A DNA stretch of 64,000 nucleotides, taken from the NCBI GenBank assembly GCA_963580455.1, contig OY756966.1, positions 14,573,001-14,637,000 on the forward strand, given 5' to 3'. A program made the translations under genes and the position numbers. The notes beneath the pieces were generated by a model. It had not been told where the DNA came from. It ran no database searches and saw only the letters and a program-made list of their open reading frames with translations. Of this stretch, positions 23,791 to 37,380 are shown piece by piece; the first letter of the stretch is position 1; each line of letters begins with the position of its first letter. This DNA is from Euonymus europaeus (Eukaryota; Streptophyta; Magnoliopsida; Celastrales; Celastraceae).

Positions 23791-26745
23791 GACTGTGAAA
23801 GTTGCTCGGGATAGACTTTTTATTGTTCTTCTATGTCAAATTTTACGAGTATAAGCTTCCCACATTATTTCGATGCCGAAACACCAACATTCTGTGATAA
23901 ATGGACAAAACCGTTAAAAGCTCCTCCATAGAGAGAGTTGAGCAACTTCGGACTGTGAAAGTTGCTCGGGATAGACTTTTTATTGTTCTTCTATGTCAAA
24001 TTTTACGAGTATAAGCTTCCTACATTATTTCGATGCCAAAACACCAACTTTCTATGAAAAATATACAAAACCGTTAAAAGCTCCTTCGTAGAAAGAGTTG
24101 GGTAACTTCGGACTATCAAAATTTCTCAGGATAGACTTTTTATTATTCTTCTATGTCAAATTTTACGAGTATAAGCTTCCTAGATTATTTTGATGCCAAA
24201 ACACCAACTTTCTATGACAAATAGACAAAACCGTTAAAAGCTCCACGATAGAGAGAGTTGAGCAACATCGGACTATCAAAATTTCTCGGGATAGACTTTT
24301 TATTGTTCTTCTATGTTAAATTTTACGAGTATAAGCTTCCTACATTATTTCGATGCCAAAACACCAACTTTCTATGACAAATAGACAAAACCGTTAAAAG
24401 CTCCTCCATTGAGAGAGTTGGGAAACTTCGGACTATCAAAATTTCTCGGGATAGACTTTTTATTGTTCTTCTATGTCAAATTTTACGAGTATAAGCTTCC
24501 AAGATTATTTCGATGCCAAAACACCAACTTTCTATGACAAATGGACAAAACCGTTAAAAGCTCCTCCATAGAGAGAGTTGAGCAACTTCGGACTGTGAAA
24601 GTTGCTCGGGATAGACTTTTTATTGCTCTTCTATGTCAAATTTTACGAGTATAAGCTTCCTACATTATTTCGATGCCAAAACACCAACTTTCTAAGACAA
24701 ATATACAAAACCGTTAAAAGCTCCTCCATAGAGAGAGTTGGGCAACTTCGGACTATCAAAATTTCTCAGGATAGACTTTTTATTTTTCTTCTATGTCAAA
24801 TTTTACGAGTATAAGCTTCCTAGATTATTTTGATGCAAAAACACCAACTAGCTATGACAAATAGACAAAACCGTTAAAAGCTCCACCATAGAGAGAGTTG
24901 AGCAACTTCGGACTATCAAAATTGCTCGGGATAGACTTTTTATTGTTCTTGTATGTTAAATTTTACGAGTATAAGCTTCCTACATTATTTCGATGCCAAA
25001 ACACCAACTTTCTATGACAAATGGACAAAACCGTTAAAAGCTCCTCTATAGAGAGAGTTGAGCAACTTCGGACTGTGAAAGTTGCTCGGGATAGACTTTT
25101 TATTGTTCTCATATGTCAAATTTTACGAGTATAAGCTTCCTATATTATTTCGATGCCAAAACACCAACTTTCTATGACAAATGGACAAAACCGTTAAAAG
25201 CTCCTCCATAGAGAGAGTTGAGCAACTTCGGACTGTGAAAGTTGCTCGGGATAGACTTTTTATTGTTCTTCTATGTCAAATTTTACGAGTATAAGCTTTC
25301 TACATTATTTCGATGCCAAAACACCAACTTTCTATGACAAATATACAAAACAGTTAAAAGCTCCTCCATAGAAAGAGTTGGGTAACTTCGTACTATCAAA
25401 ATTTCTCAGGATAGACTTTTTATTATTCTTCTATGTCAAATTTTACGAGTATAAGCTTCCTAGATTATTTTGATGCCAAAACACCAACTAGCTATGACAA
25501 ATAGACAAAACCGTTAAAAGCTCCACCATAGAGAGAGTTGAGCAACTTCGGACTATCAAAATTGCTCGGGATAGACTTTTTATTGTTCTTGTATGTTAAA
25601 TTTTACGAGTATAAGCTTCCTACATTATTTCGATGCCAAAACACCAACTTTCTATGACAAATGGACAAAACCGTTAAAAGCTCCTCCATGGAGAGAGTTG
25701 AGCAACTTCGGACCATCAAAGTTGCTCGGTGTACAATTTCTATTGTTCTCATATGTCAAATTTTACGAGTATAAGCTTCCTACATTATTTCGATGCGAAA
25801 ACACCAACTTTCTATGACAAATGGACAAAACCGTTAAAAGCTCCTCAATAGAGAGAGTTGAGCAACTTCGGACCATCAAAGTTGCTCGGTGTACAATTTC
25901 TATTGTTCTCATATGTCAAATTTTACGAGTATAAGCTTCCTACATTATTTCGATGCCAAAACACCAACTTTCTATGACAAATGGACAAAACCATTAAAAG
26001 CTCCTCCATAGAGAGAGTTGAGCAACTTCGGACTATCTAAGTTGCTCGGGATAGACTTTTAATTGTTCTTCTACGTCAAATTATACGAGTACAAGCTTCC
26101 TACATTATTTCGATGCCAAAACACCAACTTTCTATGACAAACGGACAAAACCGTTAAAAGCTCCTCCATAGAGGGAGTTGAGCAACTTTGGACCATCAAA
26201 GTTGCTCGGTGTAAAATTTCTATTGTTCTCATATGTCAAATTTTACGAGTATAAGCTTCAGAGATTATTTCAATGCCAAAACACCAACTTTCTTTGACAA
26301 ATGGACAAAACCGTTAAACGCTCCTCTATAGAGAGAGTTGAGCAACTTCGGACTGTGAAAGTTGCTCGGGATAGACTTTTTATTGTTCTTCTATGTCAAA
26401 TTTTACGAGTATAAGCTTCCTACATTATTTCGATGCCAAAACACCAACTTTCTAAGACAAAAATACAAAACCGTTAAAAGCTCCTCCATAGAGAGAGTTG
26501 GACAACTTCGGACTATCAAAATTTCTCGGGATAGACTTTTTATTGTTCTTCTATGTCAAATTTTACGAGTATAAGCTTCCTAGATTATTTCGATGCCAAA
26601 ACAACAACTTTCTATGACAAATAGACAAAACCGTTAAAAGCTCCTCCATAGAGAGAGTTGAGCAACTTCGGACTATCAAAATTGCTCGGGATAGACTTTT
26701 TATTGTTCTTCTATGTTAAATTTTACGAGTATAAGCTTCCTACAT
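23790..26745. repeat. Satellite stretch, mostly beta-order monomers
   Basis: This contains repeated B1-B5-B6 runs (about 23.8-24.3, 24.6-24.9, 25.2-25.6 kb) and then B6-A-A(CTCAATAG)-B2-A2-B1-B4-B6 from about 25.5 to 26.7 kb. Sequence is more diverged than in neighbouring blocks, with several private changes such as CATTCTGTGATAAATGG (about 23889), CTCCTTCGTAG, GGGAAACTTC and CAACTAGCTATG (twice, about 24847 and 25487). No gene or unique insert was seen. Confidence 0.75.
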
Positions 26746-27900
26746 TATTTCGATGCCCAAACACCAACTTTCTATGACAAATGGACAAAACCGTTAAAAG
26801 CTCCTCGATAGAGAGAGTTGAGCAAGTTCAGACCATCAAAGTTGCTCGGTGTACAATTTCTATTGTTTTCATATGTCAAATTTTACGAGTATAAGCTTCC
26901 TACATTATTTCGATGCCAAAACAACAACTTTCTATGACAAATGGACAAAACCGTTAAAAGCTCCTCTATAGAGAGAGTTGAGCAACTTTGGACTATCAAA
27001 GTTGCTCGGGATAGACTTTTTATTGTTCTTCTATGTCAAATTTTACGAGTATAAGCTTCCTACATTATTTCGATGCCAAAACAACAACTTTCTATGAAAA
27101 ATGGACAAAACTGTTAAAAGCTCCCCCATAGAGAGAGTTGAGCAACTTCGGACCATCAAAGTTGCTCGGTATACAATTTCTATTGTTCTCATATGTCAAA
27201 CTTCTTGAGTCTAAGCTTCCTACATTATTTCGATGCCAAAACAACAACTTTCTATGACAAATGGACAAAACCGTTAAAAGCTCCTCCATAGAGAGAGTTG
27301 AGCAACTTTGGACTATCAAAGTTGCTCGGGATAGACTTTTTATTGTTCTTCTATGTCAAATTTTACGAGTATAAGCTTCCTACATTATTTCGATGCCAAA
27401 ACAACAACTTTCTATGACAAATGGACAAAACTGTTAAAAGCTCCTCCATAGAGAGAGTTGAGCAACTTCGGACTATCAAAGTTGCTCGGGATAGACTTTT
27501 AATTGTTCTTCTATGTCAAATTTTATGAGTATAAGCTTCCTACATTATTTCGATGCCAAAACACCAACTTTCTATGACAAACGAACAAAACCGTTAAAAG
27601 CTCCTCCATAGAGAGAGTTGAGCAACTTCGAACTATCAAAATTGCTCGGGATAGACTTTTTATTGTTCTTCTATGTCAAATTTTACGAGTATAAGCTTCC
27701 TACACTATTTCGATGCCAAAACACCAACTTTCTAAGACAAATATACAAAACTGTTAAAAGGTCCTCCATAGAGAGAGTTGGGCAACTTCGGACTCTCAAA
27801 ATTTCTCGGGATAGACTTTTTATTGTTTTTCTATGTCAAATTTTACAAGTATAAGCTTCATAGATTATTTCGATGCCAAAACACCAACTTTCTATGACAA
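26745..27900. repeat. Block gamma, copy 1
   Basis: This block is marked by GATGCCCAAAC (26751), CTCCTCGATAGAG with GAGCAAGTTC (about 26802), repeated AAAACAACAAC monomers and the unusual CAAACTTCTTGAGT (about 27197). It recurs at 30425-31579 at a spacing of 3680 bp (23 monomers). A variant with the same CTTCTTGAG recurs near 36320. It leads into B2t-B3-B4c of the alpha order. Confidence 0.8.
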
Positions 27901-29060
27901 ATAGACAAAACCGTTAAAAGCTCCACCATAGAGAGAATTGAGAAACTTCGGACTGTGAAAGTTGCTCGGGATAGACTTTTTATTGTTCTTCTATGTCAAA
28001 TTTTACGAGTATAAGCTTCCTACATTATTTCGATGCCAAAACACCAACTTTCCATGACAAAAATACAAAACCGTTAAAAGCTCCTCCATAGAAAGAGTTG
28101 GGTAACTTCGGACTATCAAAATTTCTCGGGATAGACTTTTTATTATTCTTCTATGTCAAATTTTACGAGTATAAGCTTCCTAGATTATTTTGATGCCAAA
28201 ACACCAACTTTCTATGACAAATAGACAAAACCGTTAAAAGCTCCACCATAGAGAGAGTTGAGCAACATCGGACTATCAAAATTGCTCGGGATAGACTTTT
28301 TATTGTTCTTCTATGTTAAATTTTACGAGTATAAGCTTCCTACATTATTTCGATGCCAAAACACCAGCTTTCTATGACAAATGGACAAAACCGTTAAAAG
28401 CTCCTCCATACAGAGAGTTGAGCAACTTCGGAACATCAAAGTTGCACGGTGTACAATTTCTATTGTTCTCATATGTCAAATTTTACGAGTATAAGCTTCC
28501 TACATTATTTCGATGCCAAAACACCAACTTTCTATGACAAATGGACAAAACCGTTAAAAGCCCCTCCATAGAGAGAGTTGAGCAACTTCGGACTATCAAA
28601 GTTGCTCGGGATAGACTTTTAATTGTTCTTCTATGTCAAATTTTATGAGTATAAGCTTCCTACATTATTTCGTTGCCAAAACACCTACTTTCTATGACAA
28701 ACGAACAAAACCGTTAAAAGCTCCTTCATAGAGAGAGTTGAGCAACTTCGAACTATCAAAATTGCTCGGGATAGACTTTTTATTGTTCTTCTATGTCAAA
28801 TTTTACGAGTATAAGCTTCCTACATTATTTCGATGCCAAAACACCAACTTTCTAAGACAAATATACAAAACCGTTAAAAGCTCCTCCATAGAGAGAGTTG
28901 GGCAACTTCGGACTCTCAAAATTTCTCGGGATAGACTTTTTATTGTTTTTCTATGTCAAATTTTATAAGTATAAGCTTCCTAGATTATTTCGATGCCAAA
29001 ACACCAACTTTCTATGACAAATGGACAAAACCGTTAAAAGCTCCTCCATAGAGAGAGTTG
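27480..29060. repeat. Alpha-order 7-mer, about 1.4 copies
   Basis: Monomers run B2t-B3-B4c-B1-B5-B6-A(CATACAG), then B2t-B3-B4c-B1, with 1120 bp between equivalent points (for example 27618 and 28738). The A(CCATTGAG) monomer of the 8-mer form is missing. Private changes include ACACTATTTCG (27704), AACACCAGCTTTC (28363) and GTTGCACGG (28441). Confidence 0.8.
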
Positions 29061-30425
29061 AGCAACTTCGGACTGTGAAAGTTGCTCGGGATAGACTTTT
29101 TATTGCTCTTCTATGTCAAATTTTACGAGTATAAGCTTCCTAGATTATTTTGATGCCAAAACACCAACTTGCTATGACAAATAGACAAAACCGTTAAAAG
29201 CCCCACCATAGAAGGAGTTGAGCAACTTCGGACTATCAAAATTGCTCGGGATAGACTTTTTATTGTTCTTGTATGTTAAATTTTACGAGTATAAGCTTCC
29301 AACATTATTTCGATGCCAAAACACCAACTTTCTATGACAAATGGACAAAACCGTTAAAAGCTCCTCCATAGAGAGAGTTGAGCAACTTCGGACCATCAAA
29401 GTTGCTCGGTGTACAATTTCTATTGTTCTCATATGTCAAATTTTACGAGTATAAGCTTCCTACATTATTTCGATGCCAAAACACCAACTTTCTATGACAA
29501 ATGGACAAAACCGTTAAAAGCTCCTCAATAGAGAGAGTTGAGCAACTTCGGACCATCAAAGTTGCTCGGTGTACAATTTCTATTGTTCTCATATGTCAAA
29601 TTTTACGAGTATAAGCTTCCTACATTATTTCGATGCCAAAACACCAACTTTCTATGACAAATGGACAAAACCGTTAAAAGCTCCTCCATAGAGAGAGTTG
29701 AGCAACTTCGGACTATCAAAGTTGCTCGGGATAGACTTTTAATTGTTCTTCTATGTCAAATTATACGAGTATAAGCTTCCTACATTATTTCGATGCCAAA
29801 ACACCAACTTTCTATGACAAATGGTCAAAACCGTTAAATGCTCCTCCATAGAGGGAGTTGAGCAACTTTGGACCATCAAAGTTGCTCGGTGTACAATTTC
29901 TATTGTTCTCATATGTCAAATTTTACGAGTATAAGCTTCAGAGATTTTTTCAATGCCAAAACACCAACTTTCTTTGACAAATGGACAAAACCGTTAAAAG
30001 CTACTCTATAGAGAGAGTTGAGCAACTTCGGACTATGAAAGTTGCTCGGGATAGACTTTTTATTGTTCTTCTATGTCAAATTTTAAGAGTATAAGCTTCC
30101 TACATTATTTCGATGCCAAAACACCTACTTTCTATGACAAATGGACAAAACCGTTAAAAGCTCCTCCGTACAGAGAGTTGAGCAACTTCGGACCATCAAA
30201 GTTGCTCGGTGTACAATTTCTATTGTTCTCATATGTCAAATTTTACGAGTATAAGCTTCCTACATTATTTCGATGCCAAAACACCAACTTTCTATGACAA
30301 ATGGACAAAACCGTTAAAAGCTCCTCCATAGAGAGAGTTGAGCAACTTCGGACTATCAAAGTTGCTCGGGATAGACTTTTAATTGTTCTTCTATGTCAAA
30401 TTATACGAGTATAAGCTTCCTACAA
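29060..30425. repeat. Beta-order satellite stretch
   Basis: The order is B1 (about 29080), B6 (about 29220), A, A(CTCAATAG, about 29524), B2, A2 (about 29850), B1 with GACTATGAAAG (about 30031), A with CCGTACAG (about 30166) and B2. This is the same sequence of types as at 25.5-26.5 and 32.6-33.5 kb. No non-satellite sequence was seen. Confidence 0.75.
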
Positions 30426-31579
30426 TATTTCGATGCCCAAACACCAACTTTCTATGACAAATGGACAAAACCGTTAAAAGCTCCTCGATAGAGAGAGTTG
30501 AGCAAGTTCGGACCATCAAAGTTGCTCGGTGTACAATTTCTATTGTTTTCATATGTCAAATTTTACGAGTATAAGCTTCCTACATTATTTCGATGCCAAA
30601 ACAACAACTTTCTATGACAAATGGACAAAACCGTTAAAAGCACCTCTATAGAGAGAGTTGAACAACTTTGGACTATCAAAGTTGCTCGGGATAGACTTTT
30701 TATTGTTCTTCTATGTCAAATTTTACGAGTATAAGCTTCCTACATTATTTCGATGCCAAAACAATAACTTTCTATGACAAATGGACAAAACTGTTAAAAG
30801 CTCCTCCATAGAGAGAGTTGAGCAACTTCGGACCGTCAAAGTTGCTCGGTATACAATTTCTATTGTTCTCATATGTCAAACTTCTTGAGTATAAGCTTCC
30901 TACATTATTTCGATGCCAAAAAAACAACTTTCTATGGCAAATGGACAAACCGTTAAAAGCTCCTCCATAGAGAGAGTTGAGCAACTTTGGACTATCAAAG
31001 TTGCTCGGGATAGACTTTTTATTGTTCTTCTATGTCAAATTTTACGAGTATAAGCTTCCTACATTATTTCGATGCCAATACAACAACTTTCTATGATAAA
31101 TGGACAAAACTGTTAAAAGCTCCTCCATAGAGAGAGTTGAGCAACTTCGAACTATCAAAGTTGCTCGGGATAGACTTTTAATTGTTCTTCTATGTCAAAT
31201 TTTATGAGTATAAGCTTCCTACATTATTTCGATGCCAAAACACCAACTTTCTATGACAAACGAACAAAACCGTTAAAAGCTCCTCCATAGAGAGAGTTGA
31301 GCAACTTCGAACTATCAAAATTGCTCGAGATAGACTTTTTATTGTTCTTCTATGTCAAATTTTACGAGTATAAGCTTCCTACATTATTTCGATGCCAAAA
31401 CACCAACTTTCTAAGACAAATATACAAAACTGTTAAAAGCTCCTCCATAGAGAGAGTTGGGCAACTTCGGACTCTCAAAATTTCTCGGGATAGACTTTTT
31501 ATTGTTTTTCTATGTCAAATTTTACAAGTATAAGCTTCATAGATTATTTCGATGCCAAAACACCAACTTTCTATGACAA
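30425..31579. repeat. Block gamma, copy 2
   Basis: This matches 26745-27900 at 3680 bp, with GATGCCCAAAC at 30431, GAGCAAGTTC (about 30500) and CTTCTTGAGT at 30881. One base is lost in ATGGACAAACCG (about 30950), making a 159-bp monomer. Private differences from copy 1 include AAAACAATAAC (about 30760) and CCAATACAAC (about 31074). The copies diverge again after the CTTCATAGATT monomer near 31530. Confidence 0.8.
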
Positions 31580-32085
31580 ATGGACAAAACCGTTAAAAGC
31601 TCCTCCATAGAGAGAGTTGAGCAACTTGGAGATGTGAAAGTTGCTCGGGATAGACTTTTTATTGTTCTTCTATGTCAAATTTTACGAGTATAAGCTTCCT
31701 ACATTATTTCGATGCCAAAACACCAACTTTCTATGACAAATGGACAAAACCGTTAAAAGCTCCTCCATACAGAGAGTTGAGCAACTTCGGACCATCAAAG
31801 TTGCTCGGTGTACAATTTCTATTGTTCTCATATGTCAAATTTTACGAGTATAAGCTTCCTACATTATTTCGATGCCAAAACACCAACTTTCTATGACAAA
31901 TGGACAAAACCGTTAAAAGCTCCTCCATAGAGAGAGTTGAGCAACTTCGGACTATCAAAGTTGCTCGGGATAGACATTTAATTGTTCTTCTATGTCAAAT
32001 TTTATGAGTATAAGCTTCCTACATTATTTCGATGCCAAAACACCAACTTTCTATGACAAACGAACAAAACCGTTAAAAGCTCCTC
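31579..32085. repeat. Short satellite stretch before the second 13-mer
   Basis: This holds a B1-like monomer with the odd CAACTTGGAGATGTG (about 31623), an A(CATACAG) monomer (about 31768) and B2t with GGGATAGACATTTAATTG (about 31968). The next monomer is B3. It belongs to the alpha order with one A monomer. Confidence 0.75.
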
Positions 32086-35000
32086 CATAGAGAGAGTTGA
32101 GCAACTTCGAACTATCAAAATTGCTCGGGATAGACTTTTTATTGTTCTTCTATGTCAAATTTTACGAGTATAAGCTTCCTACATTATTTCGATGCCAAAA
32201 CACCAACTTTCTAAGACAAATATACAAAACCGTTAAAAGCTCCTCCATAGAGAGAGTTGGGCAACTTCGGACTCTCAAAATTTCTCGTGATAGACTTTTT
32301 ATTGTTTTTCTATGTCAAATTTTACAAGTATAAGCTTCCTAGATTATTTCGATGCCAAAACACCAACTTTCTATGACAAATGCACAAAACCGTTAAAAGC
32401 TCCTCCATAGAGAGAGTTGAGCAACTTCGGACTGTGAAAGTTGCTCGGGATAGACTTTTTATTGCTCTTCTATGTCAAATTTTACGAGTATAAGCTTCCT
32501 AGATTATTTTGATGCCAAAACACCAACTTGCTACGACAAATAGACAAAACCGTTAAAAGCTCCACCATAGAGAGAGTTGAGCAACTTCGGACTATCAAAA
32601 TTGCTCGGGATAGACTTTTTATTGTTCTTGTATGTTAAATTTTACGAGTATAAGCTTCCTACATTATTTCGATGCCAAAACTCCAACTTTCTATGACAAA
32701 TGGACAAAACCGTTAAAAGCTCCTCCATAGAGAGAGTTGAGCAACTTCGGACCATCAAAGTTGCTCGGTGTACAATTTCTATTGTTCTCATATGTCAAAT
32801 TTTACGAGTATAAGCTTCCTACATTATTTCGATGCCAAAACACCAACTTTCTATGACAAATGGACAAAACCGTTAAAAGCTCCTCCATACAGAGAGTTGA
32901 GCAACTTCGGACCATCAAAGTTGCTCGGTGTACAATTTCTATTGTTCTCATATGTCAAGTTTTACGAGTATAAGCTTCCTACATTATTTCGATGCCAAAA
33001 CACCAACTTTCTATGACAAATGGACAAAACCGTTAAAAGCTCCTCCATAGAGAGAGTTGAGCAACTTCGGACTATCAAAGTTGCTTGGGATAGACTTTTA
33101 ATTGTTCTTCTATGTCAAATTATACGAGTATAAGCTTCCTACATTATTTCGATGCCAAAACACCAACTTTCTATGACAAATGGACAAAACCGTTAAAAGC
33201 TCCTCCATAGAGGGAGTTGAGCAACTTGGGACCATCAAAGTTGCTCGGTGTACAATTTCTATTGTTCTCATATGTCAAATTTTACGAGTATAAGCTTCAG
33301 AGATTATTTCAATGCCAAAACACCAACTTTCTTTGACAAATGGACAAAACCGTTAAAAGCTCCTCTATAGAGAGAGTTGAGCAACTTCGGACTGTGAAAG
33401 TTTCTCGGGATAGACTTTTTATTGTTCTTCTATGTCAAATTTTACGAGTATAAGCTTCCTACATTATTTCGATGCCAAAACACCAACTTTCTAAGAAAAA
33501 AATACAAAACCGTTAAATGCTCCTCCATAGAGAGAGTTGGACAACTTCGGACTATCAAAATTTCTCGGGATAGACTTTTTATTGTTTTTCTATGTCAAAT
33601 TTTACGAGTATAAGCTTCCTAGATTATTTCGATGCCAAAACAACAACTTTCTATGACAAATAGACAAAACCGTTAAAAGCTCCTCCATAGAGAGAGTTGA
33701 GCAACTTCGGACTATCAAAATTGCTCGGGATAGACTTTTTATTGTTCTTCTATGTTAAATTTTACGAGTATAAGCTTCCTACATTATTTCGATGCCAAAA
33801 CACCAACTTTCTATGACAAATGGACAAAACCGTTAAAAGCTCCTCGATAGAGAGAGTTGAGCAAGTTCGGACCATCAAAGTTGCTCGGTGTACAATTTCT
33901 ATTGTTTTCATATGTCAAATTTTACGAGTATGAGCTTTCTACATTATTTCGATGCCAAAACAACAACTTTCTATGACAAATGGACAAAACCGTTAAAAGC
34001 TCCTCTATAGAGAGAGTTGAGCAACTTCGGACTATCAAAGTTGCTCGGGATAGACTTTTTATTGTTCTTCTATGTCAGATTTTACGAGTATAAGCTTCCT
34101 ACATTATTTCGATGCCAAAACAACAAATTTCTATGACAAATGGACAAAACTGTTAAAAGCTCCTCCATAGAGAGAGTTGAGCAACTTCGAACTATCAAAA
34201 TTGCTCGGGATAGACTTTTTATTGTTCTTCTATGTCAAATTTTACGAGTATAAGCTTCCTACATTATTTCGATGCCAAAACACCAACTTTCTAAGACAAA
34301 TATACAAAACCGTTAAAAGCTCCTCCATAGAGAGAGTTCGGCAACTTCGGACTCTCAAAATTTCTCGTGATAGACTTTTTATTGTTTTTCTATGTCAAAT
34401 TTTACAAGTATAAGCTTCCTAGATTATTTCGATGCCAAAACACCAACTTTCTATGACAAATGCACAAAACCGTTAAAAGCTCCTCCATAGAGAGAGTTGA
34501 GCAACTTCGGACTGTGAAAGTTGCTCGGGATAGACTTTTTATTGCTCTTCTATGTCAAATTTTACGAGTATAAGCTTCCTAGATTATTTTGATGCCAAAA
34601 CACCAACTTGCTACGACAAATAGACAAAACCGTTAAAAGCTCCACCATAGAGAGAGTTGAGCAACTTCGGACTATCAAAATTGCTCGGGATAGACTTTTT
34701 ATTGTTCTTGTATGTTAAATTTTACGAGTATAAGCTTCCTACATTATTTCGATGCCAAAACTCCAACTTTCTATGACAAATGGACAAAACCGTTAAAAGC
34801 TCCTCCATAGAGAGAGTTGAGCAACTTCGGACCATCAAAGTTGCTCGGTGTACAATTTCTATTGTTCTCATATGTCAAATTTTACGAGTATAAGCTTCCT
34901 ACATTATTTCGATGCCAAAACACCAACTTTCTATGACAAATGGACAAAACCGTTAAAAGCTCCTCAATAGAGAGAGTTGAGCAACTTCGGACCATCAAAG

Positions 35001-36245
35001 TTGCTCGGTGTACAATTTCTATTGTTCTAATATGTCAAGTTTTACGAGTATAAGCTTCCTACATTATTTCGATGCCAAAACACCAACTTTCTATGACAAA
35101 TGGACAAAACCGTTAAAAGCTCCTCCATAGAGAGAGTTGAGCAACTTCGGACTATCAAAGTTGCTTGGGATAGACTTTTAATTGTTCTTCTATGTCAAAT
35201 TATACGAGTATAAGCTTCCTACATTATTTCGATGCCAAAACACCAACTTTCTATGACAAATGGACAAAACCGTTAAAAGCTCCTCCATAGAGGGAGTTGA
35301 GCAACTTGGGACCATCAAAGTTGCTCGGTGTACAATTTCTATTGTTCTCATATGTCAAATTTTACGAGTATAAGCTTCAGAGATTATTTCAATGCCAAAA
35401 CACCAACTTTCTTTGACAAATGGACAAAACCGTTAAAAGCTCCTCTATAGAGAGAGTTGAGCAACTTCGGACTGTGAAAGTTTCTCGGGATAGACTTTTT
35501 ATTGTTCTTCTATGTCAAATTTTACGAGTATAAGCTTCCTACATTATTTCGATGCCAAAACACCAACTTTCTAAGAAAAAAATACAAAACCGTTAAATGC
35601 TCCTCCATAGAGAGAGTTGGACAACTTCGGACTATCAAAATTTCTCGGGATAGACTTTTTATTGTTTTTCTATGTCAAATTTTACGAGTATAAGCTTCCT
35701 AGATTATTTCGATGCCAAAACAACAACTTTCTATGACAAATAGACAAAACCGTTATAAGCTCCTCCATAGAGAGAGTTGAGCAACTTCGGACTATCAAAA
35801 TTGCTCGGGATAGACTTTTTATTGTTCTTCTATGTTAAATTTTACGAGTATAAGCTTCCTACATTATTTCGATGCCAAAACACCAACTTTCTATGACAAA
35901 TGGACAAAACCGTTAAAAGCTCCTCGATAGAGAGAGTTGAGCAAGTTCGGACCATCAAAGTTGCTCGGTGTACAATTTCTATTGTTTTCATATGTCAAAT
36001 TTTACGAGTATGAGCTTTCTACATTATTTCGATGCCAAAACAACAACTTTCTATGACAAATGGACAAAACCGTTAAAAGCTCCTCTATAGAGAGAGTTGA
36101 GCAACTTTGGACTATCAAAGTTGCTCGGGATAGACTTTTTATTGTTCTTCTATGTCAGATTTTACGAGTATAAGCTTCCTACATTATTTCGATGCCAAAA
36201 CAACAAATTTCTATGACAAATGGACAAAACTGTTAAAAGCTCCTC
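32085..36245. repeat. 13-monomer (2080-bp) higher-order repeat, second type, two copies
   Basis: Unit one is about 32085-34165 and unit two about 34165-36245. Shared private variants include CTCGTGATAGAC (32286, 34366), AAATGCACAAAACC, TTGCTACGAC, AAAACTCCAAC (32678, 34758), CTAAGAAAAAAATAC (33491, 35571), GAGTATGAGCTTTC and ATGTCAGATTTTACG (34074, 36154). The order is B3-B4c-B1-B6-A-A-B2-A2-B1-B4-B6-like-A(CTCGATAG)-AAAACAACAAC monomer. One clear difference is CATACAG at 32886 against CTCAATAG at 34964. It is a different set of monomers from the 13-mer at 18.6-22.9 kb. Confidence 0.87.
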
Positions 36246-37380
36246 CATAGAGAGAGTTGAGCAACTTCGGACCATCAAAGTTGCTCGGTATACAATTTCT
36301 ATTGTTCTCATATGTCAAACTTCTTGAGTATAAGCTTCCTACATTATTTCGATGCCAAAACAATAACTTTCTACGACAAATGGACAAAACCGTTAAAAGC
36401 TCCTCCATAGAGAGAGTTGAGCAACTTTGGACTCTCAAAGTTGCTCGGGATAGACTTTTTATTGTTCTTCTATGTCAAATTTTACGAGTATAAGCTTCCT
36501 ACATTATTTCGATGCCAAAACAACAACTTTCTATGACAAATGGACAAAACTGTTAAAAGCTCCTCCATAGAGAGAGTTGAGCAACTTCGGACTATCAAAG
36601 TTGCTCGGGATAGACTTTTAATTGTTCTTCTATGTCAAATTTTATGAGTATAAGCTTCCTACATTATTTCGATGCCAAAACACCAACTTTCTATGACAAA
36701 CGAACAAAACCGTTAAAAGCTCCTCCATAGAGAGAGTTGAGCAACTTCGAACTATCAAAATTGCTCGGGATAGACTTTTTATTGTTCTTCTATGTCAAAT
36801 TTTACGAGTATAAGCTTCCTCCATTATTTCGATGCCAAAACACCAACTTTCTATGACAAATACACAAAACCGTTAAAAGCTCCTCCATAGAGAGAGTTGG
36901 GCAACTTCGGACTATCAAAATTTCTCGGGATAGATTTTTATTGTTTTTCTATGTCAAATTTTACAAGTATAAGCTTCATAGATTATTTCGATGCCAAAAC
37001 ACCAACTTTCTATGACAAATGGACAAAACCGTTAAAAGCTCCTCCATTGAGAGAGTTGAGCAACTTCGGACCATCAAACTTGTACGGTGTACAATTTCTA
37101 TTGTTCTCATATGTCAAATTTTACGAGTATAAGCTTCCTACATTATTTCGATGCCAAAACACCAACTTTCTATGACAAATGGACAAAACAGTTAAAAGCT
37201 CCTCCATACAGAGAGTTGAGCAACTTCGGACCATCAAAGTTGCTCGGTGTACAATTTCTATTGTTCTCATATGTCAAATTTTACGAGTATAAGCTTCCTA
37301 CATTATTTCGATGCCAAAACACCAACTTTCTATGACAAATGGACAAAACCGTTAAAAGCTCCTCCATAGAGAGAGTTGAG
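36245..37380. repeat. Block gamma copy 3 and alpha-order start
   Basis: CAAACTTCTTGAG at about 36317 and AAAACAATAAC at about 36357 tie this to block gamma. B2t, B3, a B4-like monomer with AAATACACAAAACC and a one-base loss (GATAGATTTTTATTG, about 36931), A(CCATTGAG) with CAAACTTGTACGG (about 37075) and A(CATACAG) follow. The last two A monomers start the 8-mer arrangement seen next. Confidence 0.75.
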
